A DNA stretch of 40,112 nt from Candidatus Faecalibacterium faecigallinarum (GCA_019119685.1 DWWN01000013.1:1-40112), one strand, 5' to 3'. Counted from the first letter of the stretch, positions 25,916 through 34,808 are shown. Notes: generated by a model from the sequence alone, not told the origin. A program made the numbers and translations.

Positions 25916-26656
25916 TCACTCCGCTTTCTTGCCGCGGCGGCTGGCCGTGTCCTGGAAGCGGAAATATTCGGGGTGATAGTGGGAGACGGTGTATTCAAAC
26001 AGGATGCCGTCGGCGTTGAAGGCCTGGTTCGTCACCACGGCCAGGCAGTCGTAGCTGCCCATATCGAGGTAGAGGCGGTCGGCAGGGGTGGCGCGTTCCA
26101 CCGTGATGGTCCGCTTGCTGGTCATGATCTGGACGCCCAGCTCCTTTTCCAGGTAGGCGTAGATCGACTGCTCGGCCGCCTCTGGGGTAAGTGTGGGGAC
26201 CACCGACCGCAGGAAATAGCTGACTTCCAGCACCATGGCGCGGCCGTCGATGATCCGCACCCGCTCTACATGGTAGACGTCGGCCCCGGGCGGGAAGCCG
26301 CTGGCCGCGGCCATGGCTCCGTCGGTCTGGGTCATGGAGAAATGGACCACCCGCGTCTGGTAGCTGGTCCGGCAGCGGAGCGCCGTCTCGCGGAAGCTCT
26401 CCATCCGGCCCAGGGTAAAGGGGGCCCGGGCTACGGGTACGGGGCGGTAGAGCACGCGCACCCCCTTGCCCTGGATGGCCTGGACATAGCCGGCTTCGAT
26501 CAGGCCGGCCAGGGCCCGCCGCACGGTGTTGCGCGAGCAGCTGTACACGGCCACCAGGGTGTTCTCGGAGGGGACGAGGGACTGGTAGGGGTACTCGCCC
26601 GATTCGATCTTATATTTTAAATCGCGATAGATATCACCGAACTTGGAACGGGGCAT
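25916..26656 (-). CDS. GntR/HutC-family transcriptional regulator
   Basis: 246 residues. N-terminal winged helix (about 1-72: FGDIYRDLKYKIESGEYPYQSLVPSENTL, CSRNTVRRALAGLIEAGYVQAIQGKGVRV) plus a UTRA effector-binding domain (about 90-235; YHVERVRIIDGRAMVLEVSYF, ADGILFEYTVSHYHPEYFRF). The overall form resembles TreR-type sugar-phosphate repressors. No sugar operon adjoins it in the window, so the effector is not known. An 11-bp perfect inverted repeat over its -10 box suggests autoregulation. Confidence 0.92.
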   Translation of the reverse strand: MPRSKFGDIYRDLKYKIESGEYPYQSLVPSENTLVAVYSCSRNTVRRALAGLIEAGYVQAIQGKGVRVLYRPVPVARAPFTLGRMESFRETALRCRTSYQTRVVHFSMTQTDGAMAAASGFPPGADVYHVERVRIIDGRAMVLEVSYFLRSVVPTLTPEAAEQSIYAYLEKELGVQIMTSKRTITVERATPADRLYLDMGSYDCLAVVTNQAFNADGILFEYTVSHYHPEYFRFQDTASRRGKKAE

Positions 26657-26753
26657 AAAGGCCTTCCTCTCTGCTGCCTACCTGCAGCCCCGGCGGGCGG
26701 GCCTGCCGGCCCGGCGTGGGATGCAAACACGGATGAGGCGGGAAAAACCCGCT

Positions 26754-26784
26754 GTTTTTGCTGTTACCAGTTTACAGCAAAAAC
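26754..26784. promoter_or_regulatory. Probable operator of the GntR regulator
   Basis: Perfect inverted repeat GTTTTTGCTGT (26754-26764) / ACAGCAAAAAC (26774-26784) with a 9-base spacer. It covers the -10 TAAACT of the minus-strand promoter. Operator assignment is inference from symmetry and position. Confidence 0.7.
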
Positions 26785-26797
26785 ACGCAAAAATCAA
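26769..26797 (-). promoter_or_regulatory. Promoter of the GntR gene
   Basis: -35 TTGATT (26792-26797), 17-base spacer, -10 TAAACT (26769-26774) on the minus strand, inside the inverted repeat. Confidence 0.7.
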
Positions 26798-26848
26798 CCC
26801 GTAATTTTGTGCGGCCTGCCAAAAAGTGAGAAAAATAGCCATTTAGGC

Positions 26849-26946
26849 TTGACTTGTGTGCACAGGTGTGATATATATAACTTTATATCATTGTATAAAC
26901 AAGTGGCCTGCAACGCGCGTTTTGACGGAAAAACGCGCCTTTTTTG
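26849..26946 (+). ncRNA. Candidate short RNA or attenuated leader before trxA
   Basis: A promoter (TTGACT 26849-26854, 17-base spacer, TATATA 26872-26877) is followed only about 40-60 bases later by a terminator (GCGCGTTTT / AAAACGCGC, 26915-26938, then TTTTTT). A transcript of roughly 60 nt would result. No open frame fits. It could be a small RNA or an attenuator upstream of trxA. Evidence is sequence pattern only. Confidence 0.45.
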
Positions 26947-27052
26947 CCTTTCCCGCTCGGTGACGCAGTTACGGAAAAACGCCGCCCGTTTCGGCTATAC
27001 TGTAAGCGTAAAAAACAAAACGCCCCGCATAATGTTCTGGGAGGTAAAAGAT

Positions 27053-27361
27053 ATGTCTGTTGTCACCATTACAAAAAACAATTTCGCAGCCGAAGTTCTG
27101 AACAGCGACAAGCCCGTCCTGCTGGATTTCTGGGCCAGCTGGTGCGGCCCCTGCCGGATGCTCTCCCCCATCGTGGACCAGGTGGCCGACGAGCGGCCCG
27201 ACGTCAAGGTGGGCAAGGTCAACGTGGATGAGCAGCCCGACCTGGCCGCACAGTTCGGCGTCATGAGCATCCCCACCCTGCTGGTCTTTAAGAACGGCAA
27301 GCTGGTGAACCAGTCGGTGGGCAGCCGCCCCAAGGCCGGCGTGCTGGCCCTGCTGGACTAA
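27053..27361 (+). CDS. trxA: Thioredoxin
   Basis: 102 residues, normal thioredoxin length. Active site WCGPC (30-34), cis-proline in SIPTLLVF, FWASWCGPCRML context. It reduces protein disulfides using thioredoxin reductase, which is not in the window. ATG 27053 follows GGGAGGT by seven bases; the upstream open frame is not needed. A second promoter element (TATACT near 26996) may lie between the candidate short RNA and the gene. Followed by a strong terminator. Confidence 0.97.
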   Translation: MSVVTITKNNFAAEVLNSDKPVLLDFWASWCGPCRMLSPIVDQVADERPDVKVGKVNVDEQPDLAAQFGVMSIPTLLVFKNGKLVNQSVGSRPKAGVLALLD

Positions 27362-27435
27362 AGTCCTTTTACGGCATCTCATTTTGAACAGGCGGCCCGC
27401 CCGTGGCCGGCCAGGGAAAACTCTCCTATTGGTTT

Positions 27436-27479
27436 GCCCCCTCTTTCGTTGCAGTGGACGGAGGAGGGGGCCGTTTTTG
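27436..27479 (+). terminator. trxA terminator
   Basis: The stem GCCCCCTC / GAGGAGGGGGC followed by CGTTTTTG. Confidence 0.85.
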
Positions 27480-27503
27480 TGCACTTTTTCGGGCATCTTA
27501 TCA

Positions 27504-27532
27504 TTTACTTTCATCTTGTGATGTGCTATCAT
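27504..27532 (+). promoter_or_regulatory. brnQ promoter
   Basis: -35 TTTACT (27504-27509), 17-base spacer, -10 TATCAT (27527-27532), about 35 bases before the start codon. Confidence 0.6.
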
Positions 27533-27567
27533 GAATAAAATGTAATACAAGACGGAAGGTGCTTGGT

Positions 27568-28920
27568 ATGAAAACGAAACTCTCTTTCCGGGAACTGCTG
27601 GCGGTGGGCAGTATGCTGTTCGGGCTGTTTTTCGGGGCGGGCAACCTGATCTTTCCCGCCTCGATGGGCCAGCTGGCGGGCAGCCGGGTCCTGACGGCTT
27701 CGGCGGGATTGCTGGTCACAGGCGTGGGCCTGCCCCTGCTGGGGGTGGCGGCGCTGGGCATCAGCCGGTGCGACGGCCTGGCCGCCCTCACCCGCCGGGT
27801 GGGCAAAAACTACAGCCTGTTCTTTACCTGCCTGCTCTACCTGACCATCGGGCCCTTTTTCGCCATCCCCCGGTGCGCCACCGTCCCCTTTGAGGTGGGC
27901 GTGGCCCCGGCGCTGGGCGGCGGAGGAGGCCAGGGGGCGCTGGCCCTGTTTTCGCTGGTGTTTTTTGGGGCGGTGCTGTGGTTTTCCCTGCGGCCGGGCA
28001 AGATCCTGACCTGGGTGGGCAAGGTGCTCAACCCGCTGTTTCTGGTCTGCCTGGCGGTGCTGGTGGTGACGGCCCTGGTCAGGCCCATGGGCCCGCTGGA
28101 CGCCGCCGCCCCCGAGGGCGCGTTTGCGCAGTCGGCCTTTGTGGGCGGCTTCCTCGAGGGATACAACACCATGGACGCTTTGGCGGGCCTGGCGTTCGGC
28201 ATCGTGGTGGTGCAGGTCATCCGGGGCCTCGGCGTCACCGAGCCGGGCGCGGTGGCCGTCAACACGGTGGCTGCCGGCTGCCTGGGCTGCGGGCTGATGG
28301 GGGTCATCTATCTGGCGGTGGCCGTGGTGGGCGCGGAGAGCCGCGGGCTCTACCCGGCGGCCTCCAACGGCGGCGAGGCCCTGCTGACCATTGCCCGGCA
28401 CTACTTCGGGGCTTTCGGCGCGGTGATCCTGGCCGTGACCGTCACCTTTGCCTGCGTCAAGACGGCGGTGGGCCTCATCACCAGCTGTTCCCAGACGTTC
28501 TGCGAGCTGTTCCCCCACGGGCCGTCCTACCGGGTGTGGGCGGTAGGGTTCTGCCTGTTTTCGTTCGGGGCGGCCAACTTCGGCCTGGAGACCATCCTGG
28601 CATGGGCCACCCCGGTGCTGATGTTCCTGTATCCCCTGGCCATCACCCTGATCCTTCTGTCTTTGGCGGGGGGCCTGTTCGGCAACGACCGCCGGGTCTA
28701 CCTGAGCGTGACCGCTTTCACCCTGCCGGCGGCGGTGCTGGACCTGCTCAAAGCCCTGCCCGCCGGGGCGCAGGCGGCGCTGCCGCTGGGCGGGCTGCTG
28801 GACGCCGCCGGGCGCTGGCTGCCCTTCTATTCGCTGGGGCTGGGCTGGGTCTGTCCCGCCCTGGCCGGCCTGGCCGTGGGGCTTGTCTGGCGGGCGGCAA
28901 AAAGCGCGCCGCGGACGTGA
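27568..28920 (+). CDS. brnQ: Branched-chain amino acid transport protein BrnQ
   Basis: 450 residues with about 12 membrane segments. The N-terminus GSMLFGLFFGAGNLIFPASMG is the hallmark of the LIVCS (BrnQ) family, which imports Leu, Ile and Val with sodium or protons. GFLEGYNTMDALAGLAFGIVVVQVIRGLG is a second conserved block. ATG 27568 follows GGAAGGT. It is a stand-alone gene bounded by its own promoter and terminator. Confidence 0.95.
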   Translation: MKTKLSFRELLAVGSMLFGLFFGAGNLIFPASMGQLAGSRVLTASAGLLVTGVGLPLLGVAALGISRCDGLAALTRRVGKNYSLFFTCLLYLTIGPFFAIPRCATVPFEVGVAPALGGGGGQGALALFSLVFFGAVLWFSLRPGKILTWVGKVLNPLFLVCLAVLVVTALVRPMGPLDAAAPEGAFAQSAFVGGFLEGYNTMDALAGLAFGIVVVQVIRGLGVTEPGAVAVNTVAAGCLGCGLMGVIYLAVAVVGAESRGLYPAASNGGEALLTIARHYFGAFGAVILAVTVTFACVKTAVGLITSCSQTFCELFPHGPSYRVWAVGFCLFSFGAANFGLETILAWATPVLMFLYPLAITLILLSLAGGLFGNDRRVYLSVTAFTLPAAVLDLLKALPAGAQAALPLGGLLDAAGRWLPFYSLGLGWVCPALAGLAVGLVWRAAKSAPRT

Positions 28921-28925
28921 TCCAT

Positions 28926-28963
28926 AAAAGGCTGCTGCACCATCACGCGTGCAGCAGCCTTTT
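28926..28963. terminator. Bidirectional terminator of brnQ and pulA
   Basis: AAAAGGCTGCTGCAC / GTGCAGCAGCCTTTT, between convergent genes. Confidence 0.92.
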
Positions 28964-29000
28964 GCTGTTTGTTGTTACTTGGGTCTGGGCCTTGCCGCCC

Positions 29001-30956
29001 TCACACCTGCCCGAGGATGGTCGCGCTGTAGGGCAGCAGGACGGTGGAGCCGGTGCGGATGATCTCGCTGCCCCGCCACAGGCTGGAAGAAACGCCGTCG
29101 CACAGCAGCCGCCAGCGGCCTTCCGGCAGGGGGACGGTGGCCTCCTGCGCGGTGGGGTTGTAAAAGACCGCGATCTCGGGCCAGGCCGCGCCGTCGCCGT
29201 CGGCGGCTTCCAGGTGCCAGCCCTCCAAAGGCGGCTCCAGCGAGAAGAATTCGATGGCGTGGGCGCTCTCGAGCTTGCCGTCCCCCAGCCGCGGGAAGCG
29301 GGCCCGCAGGGCGATCAGCCCGCGGTAGTAGTCCACCAGCCCGTGGAAGCGGCTGGCCCGGCTCCAGCTCAGCTGGTTGATGGAAGCCGGGGAGCGGTAG
29401 CTGTTGTGCAGGCCCTTTTTGGTGCGGGCAAACTCCTCGCCCGCCAGCATAAAGGGGGTGCCCATGCAGGTCAGATAGATGCCGGCGGCCAGCCGGTTCT
29501 GGGCCAGGATGACGTCGGGGGCGGCGGCGTAGTCCGGCTTTTTGTATTTGACGGCCATCAGCTTATCCCACAAAGTCAGATTGTCGTGGGCCGACACATA
29601 GCTGATGATCTGGCTGGGGGCGCGGGGGTTGACCCGGTCCTGCAGGCACCAGGCCCCCACCGCCGAGCCGATGTCCCAGAAGGCGTCCTGCCTGCCCTCC
29701 ACATAGCCGGGGCTGCGCGCCTCGAAGCAGTTGCCCTTGATGGCGTCCCGGGTGTCGTCGCTGAACACCCCGATCCGGGTGCTCAGCATCTGGAGGTTGG
29801 CCTTGTTGGCCTCATACCGGCGCAGCATACTCTGCCCGCCCTGCCAGGGCTCGCCGTACATCAGGATCTCCTGGCCCCGCGGCAGCTTATCCAGGGCGGC
29901 GCGGATCTCGTTCATGGTGTCCACGTCGAACAGGCCCATCAGGTCGAAGCGGAAGCCGTCGATGTGGTACTCTTTGGCCCAGTAGAGGATCGAGTCGATC
30001 ATATAGCGGCGGGCCATGGGCCGCTCGCAGCAGAACTCGCACCCGCAGCCGCTGCCGTTGGACAGGGTGCCGTCCGGGTTCTGGCGGAAGAAATAATACG
30101 GGACGGTGTCGTTCAAGACGTTCTCGTGGCGGTACATATGGTTGTACACCACGTCCATCACCACGCCGATGCCCGCCTTGTGGAGGGCGGCCACCATCTG
30201 CTTGAACTCCTTGATCCGCACTTCGCCGTGGTAGGGGTCGGTGGAATAGCTGCCCTCGGGGACATTATAGTTGGTGGGGTCGTACCCCCAGTTGTACTGC
30301 AGCCGGAGGGGCCGGGCCTCGTCCACGCTGCCAAAGTCGAACACCGGCATCAGCTGCACATGGCTGACGCCCAGGCGGCGCAGGTAGTTCAGGCCGGTGG
30401 GACAGACGTTGTCCCCGGCCAGGGTGGTGCCCTCCTGGGTAAAGGCCAGGTATTTGCCCCGCCACGGCCGGGCAAACCCGCCGTCCGGGTCCCAGGAAAA
30501 GTCCCGGACGCTCACCTCCCAGATCACCCGCCGGGAGGAGGGGATCACCGGCCGCCGGTCGAACTGCCAGCCCGAAGGGTCGGTGCGGCGCAGGTCCACG
30601 ATCATGCTGCGGACACCGTTCACCCCCGCCGCCCGGGCGTAGGGGTCGCCCGTCTCCCGCACCTGGCCGTTCACCCGCACCGAAAAGGTGTAGTAAAGCC
30701 CGTGCTGGTCCCCGGGCAGGTAGACGGTCCAGCAGCCGTGCTCCCGCCGTTCCATGGACAGCGAGCCGATGCAAAAGCCCTTGTCCCCCTGGCGGTAAAG
30801 GTTGACCATCACCTGCTCGGCCGTGGGGGCCCACAGCCGCAGCCGGGTGCCCTCACGGGTATAATCGGGGCCGAGCGGGCCGTCATAGAGGTATTCCTTC
30901 TCAAACCGCTCGCTGTCATAGTAGGCCCGCAGGCTCTTGGGGGTCTTTACGCTCAC
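29001..30956 (-). CDS. pulA: Type I pullulanase (GH13 glycogen/starch debranching enzyme)
   Basis: 651 residues. It cleaves alpha-1,6 branches in pullulan, starch or glycogen fragments. A CBM48-like N-terminal domain (about 25-130) precedes a GH13 barrel with the pullulanase signature YNWGYDPTNYNVPEGSYS, DVVYNH (region I), GFRFDLMGL (nucleophile Asp), MYGEPW (acid/base Glu), YVSAHDN (third Asp) and a C-terminal beta domain. No signal peptide, so it acts inside the cell. GTG 30965 lies one base from the AAGGA site; GTG 30956, ten bases away, is preferred. Divergent from the AAA gene. Confidence 0.95.
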   Translation of the reverse strand: MSVKTPKSLRAYYDSERFEKEYLYDGPLGPDYTREGTRLRLWAPTAEQVMVNLYRQGDKGFCIGSLSMERREHGCWTVYLPGDQHGLYYTFSVRVNGQVRETGDPYARAAGVNGVRSMIVDLRRTDPSGWQFDRRPVIPSSRRVIWEVSVRDFSWDPDGGFARPWRGKYLAFTQEGTTLAGDNVCPTGLNYLRRLGVSHVQLMPVFDFGSVDEARPLRLQYNWGYDPTNYNVPEGSYSTDPYHGEVRIKEFKQMVAALHKAGIGVVMDVVYNHMYRHENVLNDTVPYYFFRQNPDGTLSNGSGCGCEFCCERPMARRYMIDSILYWAKEYHIDGFRFDLMGLFDVDTMNEIRAALDKLPRGQEILMYGEPWQGGQSMLRRYEANKANLQMLSTRIGVFSDDTRDAIKGNCFEARSPGYVEGRQDAFWDIGSAVGAWCLQDRVNPRAPSQIISYVSAHDNLTLWDKLMAVKYKKPDYAAAPDVILAQNRLAAGIYLTCMGTPFMLAGEEFARTKKGLHNSYRSPASINQLSWSRASRFHGLVDYYRGLIALRARFPRLGDGKLESAHAIEFFSLEPPLEGWHLEAADGDGAAWPEIAVFYNPTAQEATVPLPEGRWRLLCDGVSSSLWRGSEIIRTGSTVLLPYSATILGQV

Positions 30957-30998
30957 TGTCCTCACATCCTTACTGTAACCGGAAAAAAGTTGCTCTCT

Positions 30999-31018
30999 CT
31001 TTACAGTATATTGTAAAG
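30999..31018. promoter_or_regulatory. Inverted repeat in the pulA promoter region
   Basis: CTTTACA (30999-31005) / TGTAAAG (31012-31018) with a 6-base spacer, 43 bases before the pulA start. On the minus strand it contains TATACT, so it could be an operator over the pulA -10 box. Inference. Confidence 0.5.
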
Positions 31019-31077
31019 GACGCGGGCGTGCTTTGCAAGAGCTGTTCCTGGATAATTTTTGTTTTTGGGCCGCCGCC

Positions 31078-31106
31078 TTGCCAAACCGGCCCCCGCCCGT
31101 TATACT
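31078..31106 (+). promoter_or_regulatory. Promoter of the AAA ATPase gene
   Basis: -35 TTGCCA (31078-31083), 17-base spacer, -10 TATACT (31101-31106). Confidence 0.75.
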
Positions 31107-31161
31107 GGAAAGCAGAAACGAAGAACGCTGTCCCCCGGGACAGGGAGAAGGAGGCGCCGCT

Positions 31162-33234
31162 ATGGGCTACAACGACGATTGGGAAAACTTGATGAACAGT
31201 GTGTTCGGCCCCGGAGGGCGGATGCGCGCCGGCGGCGTCCCGGCCGGCAAGGGCAAGGAGGAAGCAAAGCCCGCCGCAAAGCCTGCCCGCCCCGCCACCC
31301 GGACGGAGGCCCCCGACCTGAACAAGGCCCTGCTGGAACAGCAAAAGACCCTGGACAAGCTGCTGAAAAAGCAGAACGAAGCCCTGCGCGCCCAGGACGT
31401 GTCCACCAAACAGGCGCTGGAGGACAGCCGCCAGCTGCTGCGGGACATGGAGGCCGACGGCCTGCTGGCCCGGGGCGCGGCCGACACCCCGCCCGAGCAC
31501 CTGGGCAGCTTTGAAGGGCTGGCCGCCGAGGTCAAGCAGACGGTGCTGGGTCAGGACGCCTATGTGGACGCCCTGGTCCGGGCCATGCGCCGGCCCTTTG
31601 TGCTGGGCATGGAGGGCCAAAAGGCCCGCAATGTGATCCTTTTGTGGGGGCCTTCGGGCACGGGCCGCCACTTTGCTCTGGAGGAGACGGCCCGCCGGAT
31701 GGCGGCCCGCGGCCTGCTGCAGAGCGACCAGATGGCCCGGATGGACCTGGCCCTGTACGCCGACCCCGGCGCCGAAAAACTCTTCCTGCAGGACCTCTAC
31801 GCCGCGCTGAACGCCCCCGGCGAAATGGTCCTCTTTGACCATTACGAGAGCTGCTGCCCCGCCTTCCTCAAGACGCTGGCCGACCTGGCGGTGAAGGGCG
31901 CGGCTCCCCTGGCCTCGCGCTACCTGGTCAACCGGGAGGGCATCCTGGTGGACGCCGGCAGCGCCCTGGCGGCGGGGGCGGTCAGCCGGATCACCCCGCG
32001 GGGCAAGTACCTGATCTTTTTCTCCCACAAGGGCCGGGAGGAGATGGCCGGGCTGCTGGGCGCGGGCTTTGTGGCAGCCCTGGGGGATGTGTGCAGCACG
32101 CAGCCCTTTACCCAGGAGAGCCTGCAGGCCCTGGCAGCCCGCCTGCTGAACGAGCTGGCCCGCCGCTGCGCCCGCCAGCTCCAACTGACCCTCACGGCCG
32201 GCGAAGACGTGCGGGACTATGTCGTCAGCCAGCACACCGGCAAGCTGGGGGCCGCGGCCCTGTCCGGCTGCTGCGAGCGCATCTTCCGGGCGCTGAGCGA
32301 ATACTGCCTGCGGCAGGACAGCTTCCAGCCGGGAAAGGCCGCGCTGGACGTCCGGGACGGGGCGCTGCGGTTTTCCATCAACGGCAGCGAGCCGGCCCCG
32401 CTGGCCGACCTGCTGCCCGCCGCCTGGGACGGCGGGACCGAGCAGGTCAAGCGGGAGCTGGATGCGCTGGTGGGCCTGGACGAGGTCAAGCAGTACGTGT
32501 TCGGCCTGGCCGACAATGTCCAGGTCCAGAAGCGGCGGGCGGCCGCCGGCCTCAAGACGGCCAGCCTGTCCATGCACATGATCTTTACCGGCAACCCCGG
32601 CACCGGCAAGACCACCATCGCCCGGCTGGTGGCCAGGTACCTGAAGGCCATCGGCGCGCTGCGGGGCGGCCAGCTGGTGGAGGTCAGCCGGGGGGACCTG
32701 GTGGGCCGCTACACCGGCCACACCGCCCCGCTGACCAACAGCGTCATCGAGAGCGCGCTGGGGGGCGTCCTTTTCATCGACGAGGCTTACAGCCTCTACC
32801 GCGGCGAGCAGGACAGCTTCGGGCTGGAAGCCATCGACACCCTGGTCAAGGGGATGGAGGACCACCGGGACGACCTGGTGGTGATCCTGGCGGGCTACAC
32901 CCGCGAGATGCAGCAGTTTCTCTCGGCCAACAGCGGCCTTGCCAGCCGCTTCCCCAACCAGATCGAGTTCCCCGACTACACCGCCGACCAGCTGCTGGAC
33001 ATCACCGTGTCGCTGGCCTCGGCCCGCGGCTACCGCCTGGACGACAGCTGCACCTTCCCCCTGCTGGGCTACTACCAGCGCCGCCAGGCGGCGGACAGCC
33101 GCACCGCCGGCAACGGCCGGCTTGCCCGCAACACCCTGGAAAAGGCCATCTACAACCAGAGCCGCCGCCTGGTGGCCGAGCCCGACGCACCTCTGGACCT
33201 GATCCAGGCGGGCGACCTGGAACTGGATGAATAA
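31162..33234 (+). CDS. Two-module AAA+ ATPase, CbbX/SpoVK-like C-terminus
   Basis: 690 residues from ATG 31162 with AAGGAGG upstream. Order: Ala/Lys-rich N-terminus (20-50), coiled coil (about 51-100), a first AAA-like module (about 115-400) with Walker A GPSGTGRH (163-170; Lys replaced by Arg) and a weak Walker B MVLFDHYE, then a second module (about 450-690) with GNPGTGKTT (477-485), VLFIDEAY (D540, E541) and SRFPNQIEF sensor/arginine region, the CbbX/SpoVK type. The first module looks ClpB/C-like but probably cannot hydrolyse ATP. The role is unknown; CbbX relatives remodel protein complexes. Confidence 0.88.
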   Translation: MGYNDDWENLMNSVFGPGGRMRAGGVPAGKGKEEAKPAAKPARPATRTEAPDLNKALLEQQKTLDKLLKKQNEALRAQDVSTKQALEDSRQLLRDMEADGLLARGAADTPPEHLGSFEGLAAEVKQTVLGQDAYVDALVRAMRRPFVLGMEGQKARNVILLWGPSGTGRHFALEETARRMAARGLLQSDQMARMDLALYADPGAEKLFLQDLYAALNAPGEMVLFDHYESCCPAFLKTLADLAVKGAAPLASRYLVNREGILVDAGSALAAGAVSRITPRGKYLIFFSHKGREEMAGLLGAGFVAALGDVCSTQPFTQESLQALAARLLNELARRCARQLQLTLTAGEDVRDYVVSQHTGKLGAAALSGCCERIFRALSEYCLRQDSFQPGKAALDVRDGALRFSINGSEPAPLADLLPAAWDGGTEQVKRELDALVGLDEVKQYVFGLADNVQVQKRRAAAGLKTASLSMHMIFTGNPGTGKTTIARLVARYLKAIGALRGGQLVEVSRGDLVGRYTGHTAPLTNSVIESALGGVLFIDEAYSLYRGEQDSFGLEAIDTLVKGMEDHRDDLVVILAGYTREMQQFLSANSGLASRFPNQIEFPDYTADQLLDITVSLASARGYRLDDSCTFPLLGYYQRRQAADSRTAGNGRLARNTLEKAIYNQSRRLVAEPDAPLDLIQAGDLELDE

Positions 33235-33261
33235 CGGCGCCTGCAAAACAGAGCGCAACAG

Positions 33262-33312
33262 AAAAGGCCCCGAACCGCGCATCCCGCAAGGGACGCCGGC
33301 CCGGGGCCTTTT
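33262..33312 (+). terminator. Terminator of the AAA ATPase gene
   Basis: AAAAGGCCCCG / CGGGGCCTTTT around a G/C-rich loop. Confidence 0.8.
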
Positions 33313-33320
33313 CCCGCACC

Positions 33321-33366
33321 AAAACAAAAGTTCTGTAGGCCTCCACCACAGAGGCCTGTCTTTATT
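33321..33366. terminator. Second terminator hairpin (faces MATE gene)
   Basis: AGGCCTC-CACCACA-GAGGCCT, with T-rich sequence on both sides (GTCTTTATTG on plus; AACTTTTGTTTTG on minus), so it can stop transcripts from both convergent genes. Confidence 0.75.
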
Positions 33367-33421
33367 GTATGCGATTTAAGGGAAAGCGTCAAGGGAAATT
33401 TTTTGGAAAGGCGCACGGTGC

Positions 33422-34762
33422 TCAGGTTTCCCACGCCAGCAGCTTTTTCCGGCGGGCCAGATAGTAGCCGATGCCGGCGGCGTCGGCCAGGGCCCACCCG
33501 ATGGGCACCGCCCACCAGATACCGGTGACGCCCAGCGGGGTAGCGGACAAAAGGTAGGCCAGGGCAACACGGGTGCCCAGCGAGATGACGGTGAGGACCA
33601 CGCTCATCCCCGGCTTGCCCAGGGCGCGGTAGAGGCCGTACAGGAGGAACAGGCACCCGATGCCGCAGTAGAACGCCCCCTCGATGTGGAGGTAGAGCAC
33701 CCCCTCGGCGATGACGGCGGCCTCGCCGGCCTCCACAAAGAGGCCCATCAGCGGCCCGGCAAACACCCAGACCAAAGCCGACAGCACGATGCCGAAGCCC
33801 ACCGAAGCGGCGGCCGCCCCTTTCAGGCCGGCGCGGATGCGGTCAGACTGTTTCGCGCCGTAGTTCTGGGCGATGAAGGTGGAAAAGGCGTTGCCGAAAT
33901 CCTGCACCGGCAGGTAGGCGAAGGAGTCGATCTTGACCGCTGCCGCAAAGGCCGCCATGATGGTGGGACCGAAGCTGTTCACCAGCCCCTGCACCATCAG
34001 GATGCCCAGGTTCATCACCGACTGCTGGACGCAGGTCAGGAAGGAATAGCTCGCCACCTCCCGCAGGCAGGCGGCGCGGAGGTGCAGGTGCCGGCCCAGG
34101 CCCCGGAACTCGCTGCGGCGGGCCAGGGTGTAGATCAGGATGCCGATGCCCGAGACGTACTGCGAAATGACGGTGGCCTCCGCCGCGCCGGCCACGCCGC
34201 GGCCCAGCCCCAGCACGAACCAGAGGTCGAGCACGATGTTCAGCAGGGCCGACACCGCCAGGAAGGCCAGCGGCACGACGCTGTTGCCCACCGCCCGCAG
34301 GAAAGAGGCGAAATAGTTGTACAGAAAGACGGCCGGGATGCCGGCAAAGATGATGGCCAGGTAGCTGCGCATCAGCCCCCAGACCTCGTCCGGCACCTGC
34401 AGAAAGATCTGGATCAGGTCCAGACAGGCAAAGGCGGCGATGTTCAGCACCACCGTCACCGCCGCGATCAGGACAAAGGAAGACACAAGGCTCTCCCGCA
34501 GGCCGTCGCCGTCCCGCCGGCCGAAGTGCATCGAAAACAGCGCCCCGCTGCCCATGCACAGCCCCAGCAGGATGGAGGTCAGGAAGGTCATCAGGGAATA
34601 GGACGAGCCGACCGCCGCCAGCGCGCCGGTGCCGACGAAGCGGCCCACGATCAGGGTGTCGGCCACGTTGTAGCACTGCTGCAGCAGATCCCCCAGGATC
34701 ATGGGGATCGCAAACAGCAGCATCGAGCGCATGACCGGCCCGCGTGTCAGATCCTGGTTCAT
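33422..34762 (-). CDS. MATE-family efflux protein
   Basis: 446 residues with 12 predicted membrane segments in two similar halves. RSMLLFAIPMILGDLLQQCYNVADTLIVGRFVGTGALAAVGSS is the MATE N-terminal hallmark. It exports cationic or drug-like compounds in exchange for sodium or protons; the substrate is unknown. ATG 34762 follows GGAG by ten bases. Divergent from an Lrp-type regulator that may control it. Confidence 0.94.
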   Translation of the reverse strand: MNQDLTRGPVMRSMLLFAIPMILGDLLQQCYNVADTLIVGRFVGTGALAAVGSSYSLMTFLTSILLGLCMGSGALFSMHFGRRDGDGLRESLVSSFVLIAAVTVVLNIAAFACLDLIQIFLQVPDEVWGLMRSYLAIIFAGIPAVFLYNYFASFLRAVGNSVVPLAFLAVSALLNIVLDLWFVLGLGRGVAGAAEATVISQYVSGIGILIYTLARRSEFRGLGRHLHLRAACLREVASYSFLTCVQQSVMNLGILMVQGLVNSFGPTIMAAFAAAVKIDSFAYLPVQDFGNAFSTFIAQNYGAKQSDRIRAGLKGAAAASVGFGIVLSALVWVFAGPLMGLFVEAGEAAVIAEGVLYLHIEGAFYCGIGCLFLLYGLYRALGKPGMSVVLTVISLGTRVALAYLLSATPLGVTGIWWAVPIGWALADAAGIGYYLARRKKLLAWET

Positions 34763-34808
34763 CAAACGTCATCTCCAAACCGAAAGTTTTATCTTACGTT
34801 TCGCAACC

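Noticed and set aside
27978-31016. 1012-residue plus-strand frame
   Set aside because: Overlaps brnQ in another frame and pulA in antisense.
30970-33327. 785-residue minus-strand frame
   Set aside because: Antisense of the AAA ATPase gene; Gln/Gly-rich shadow.
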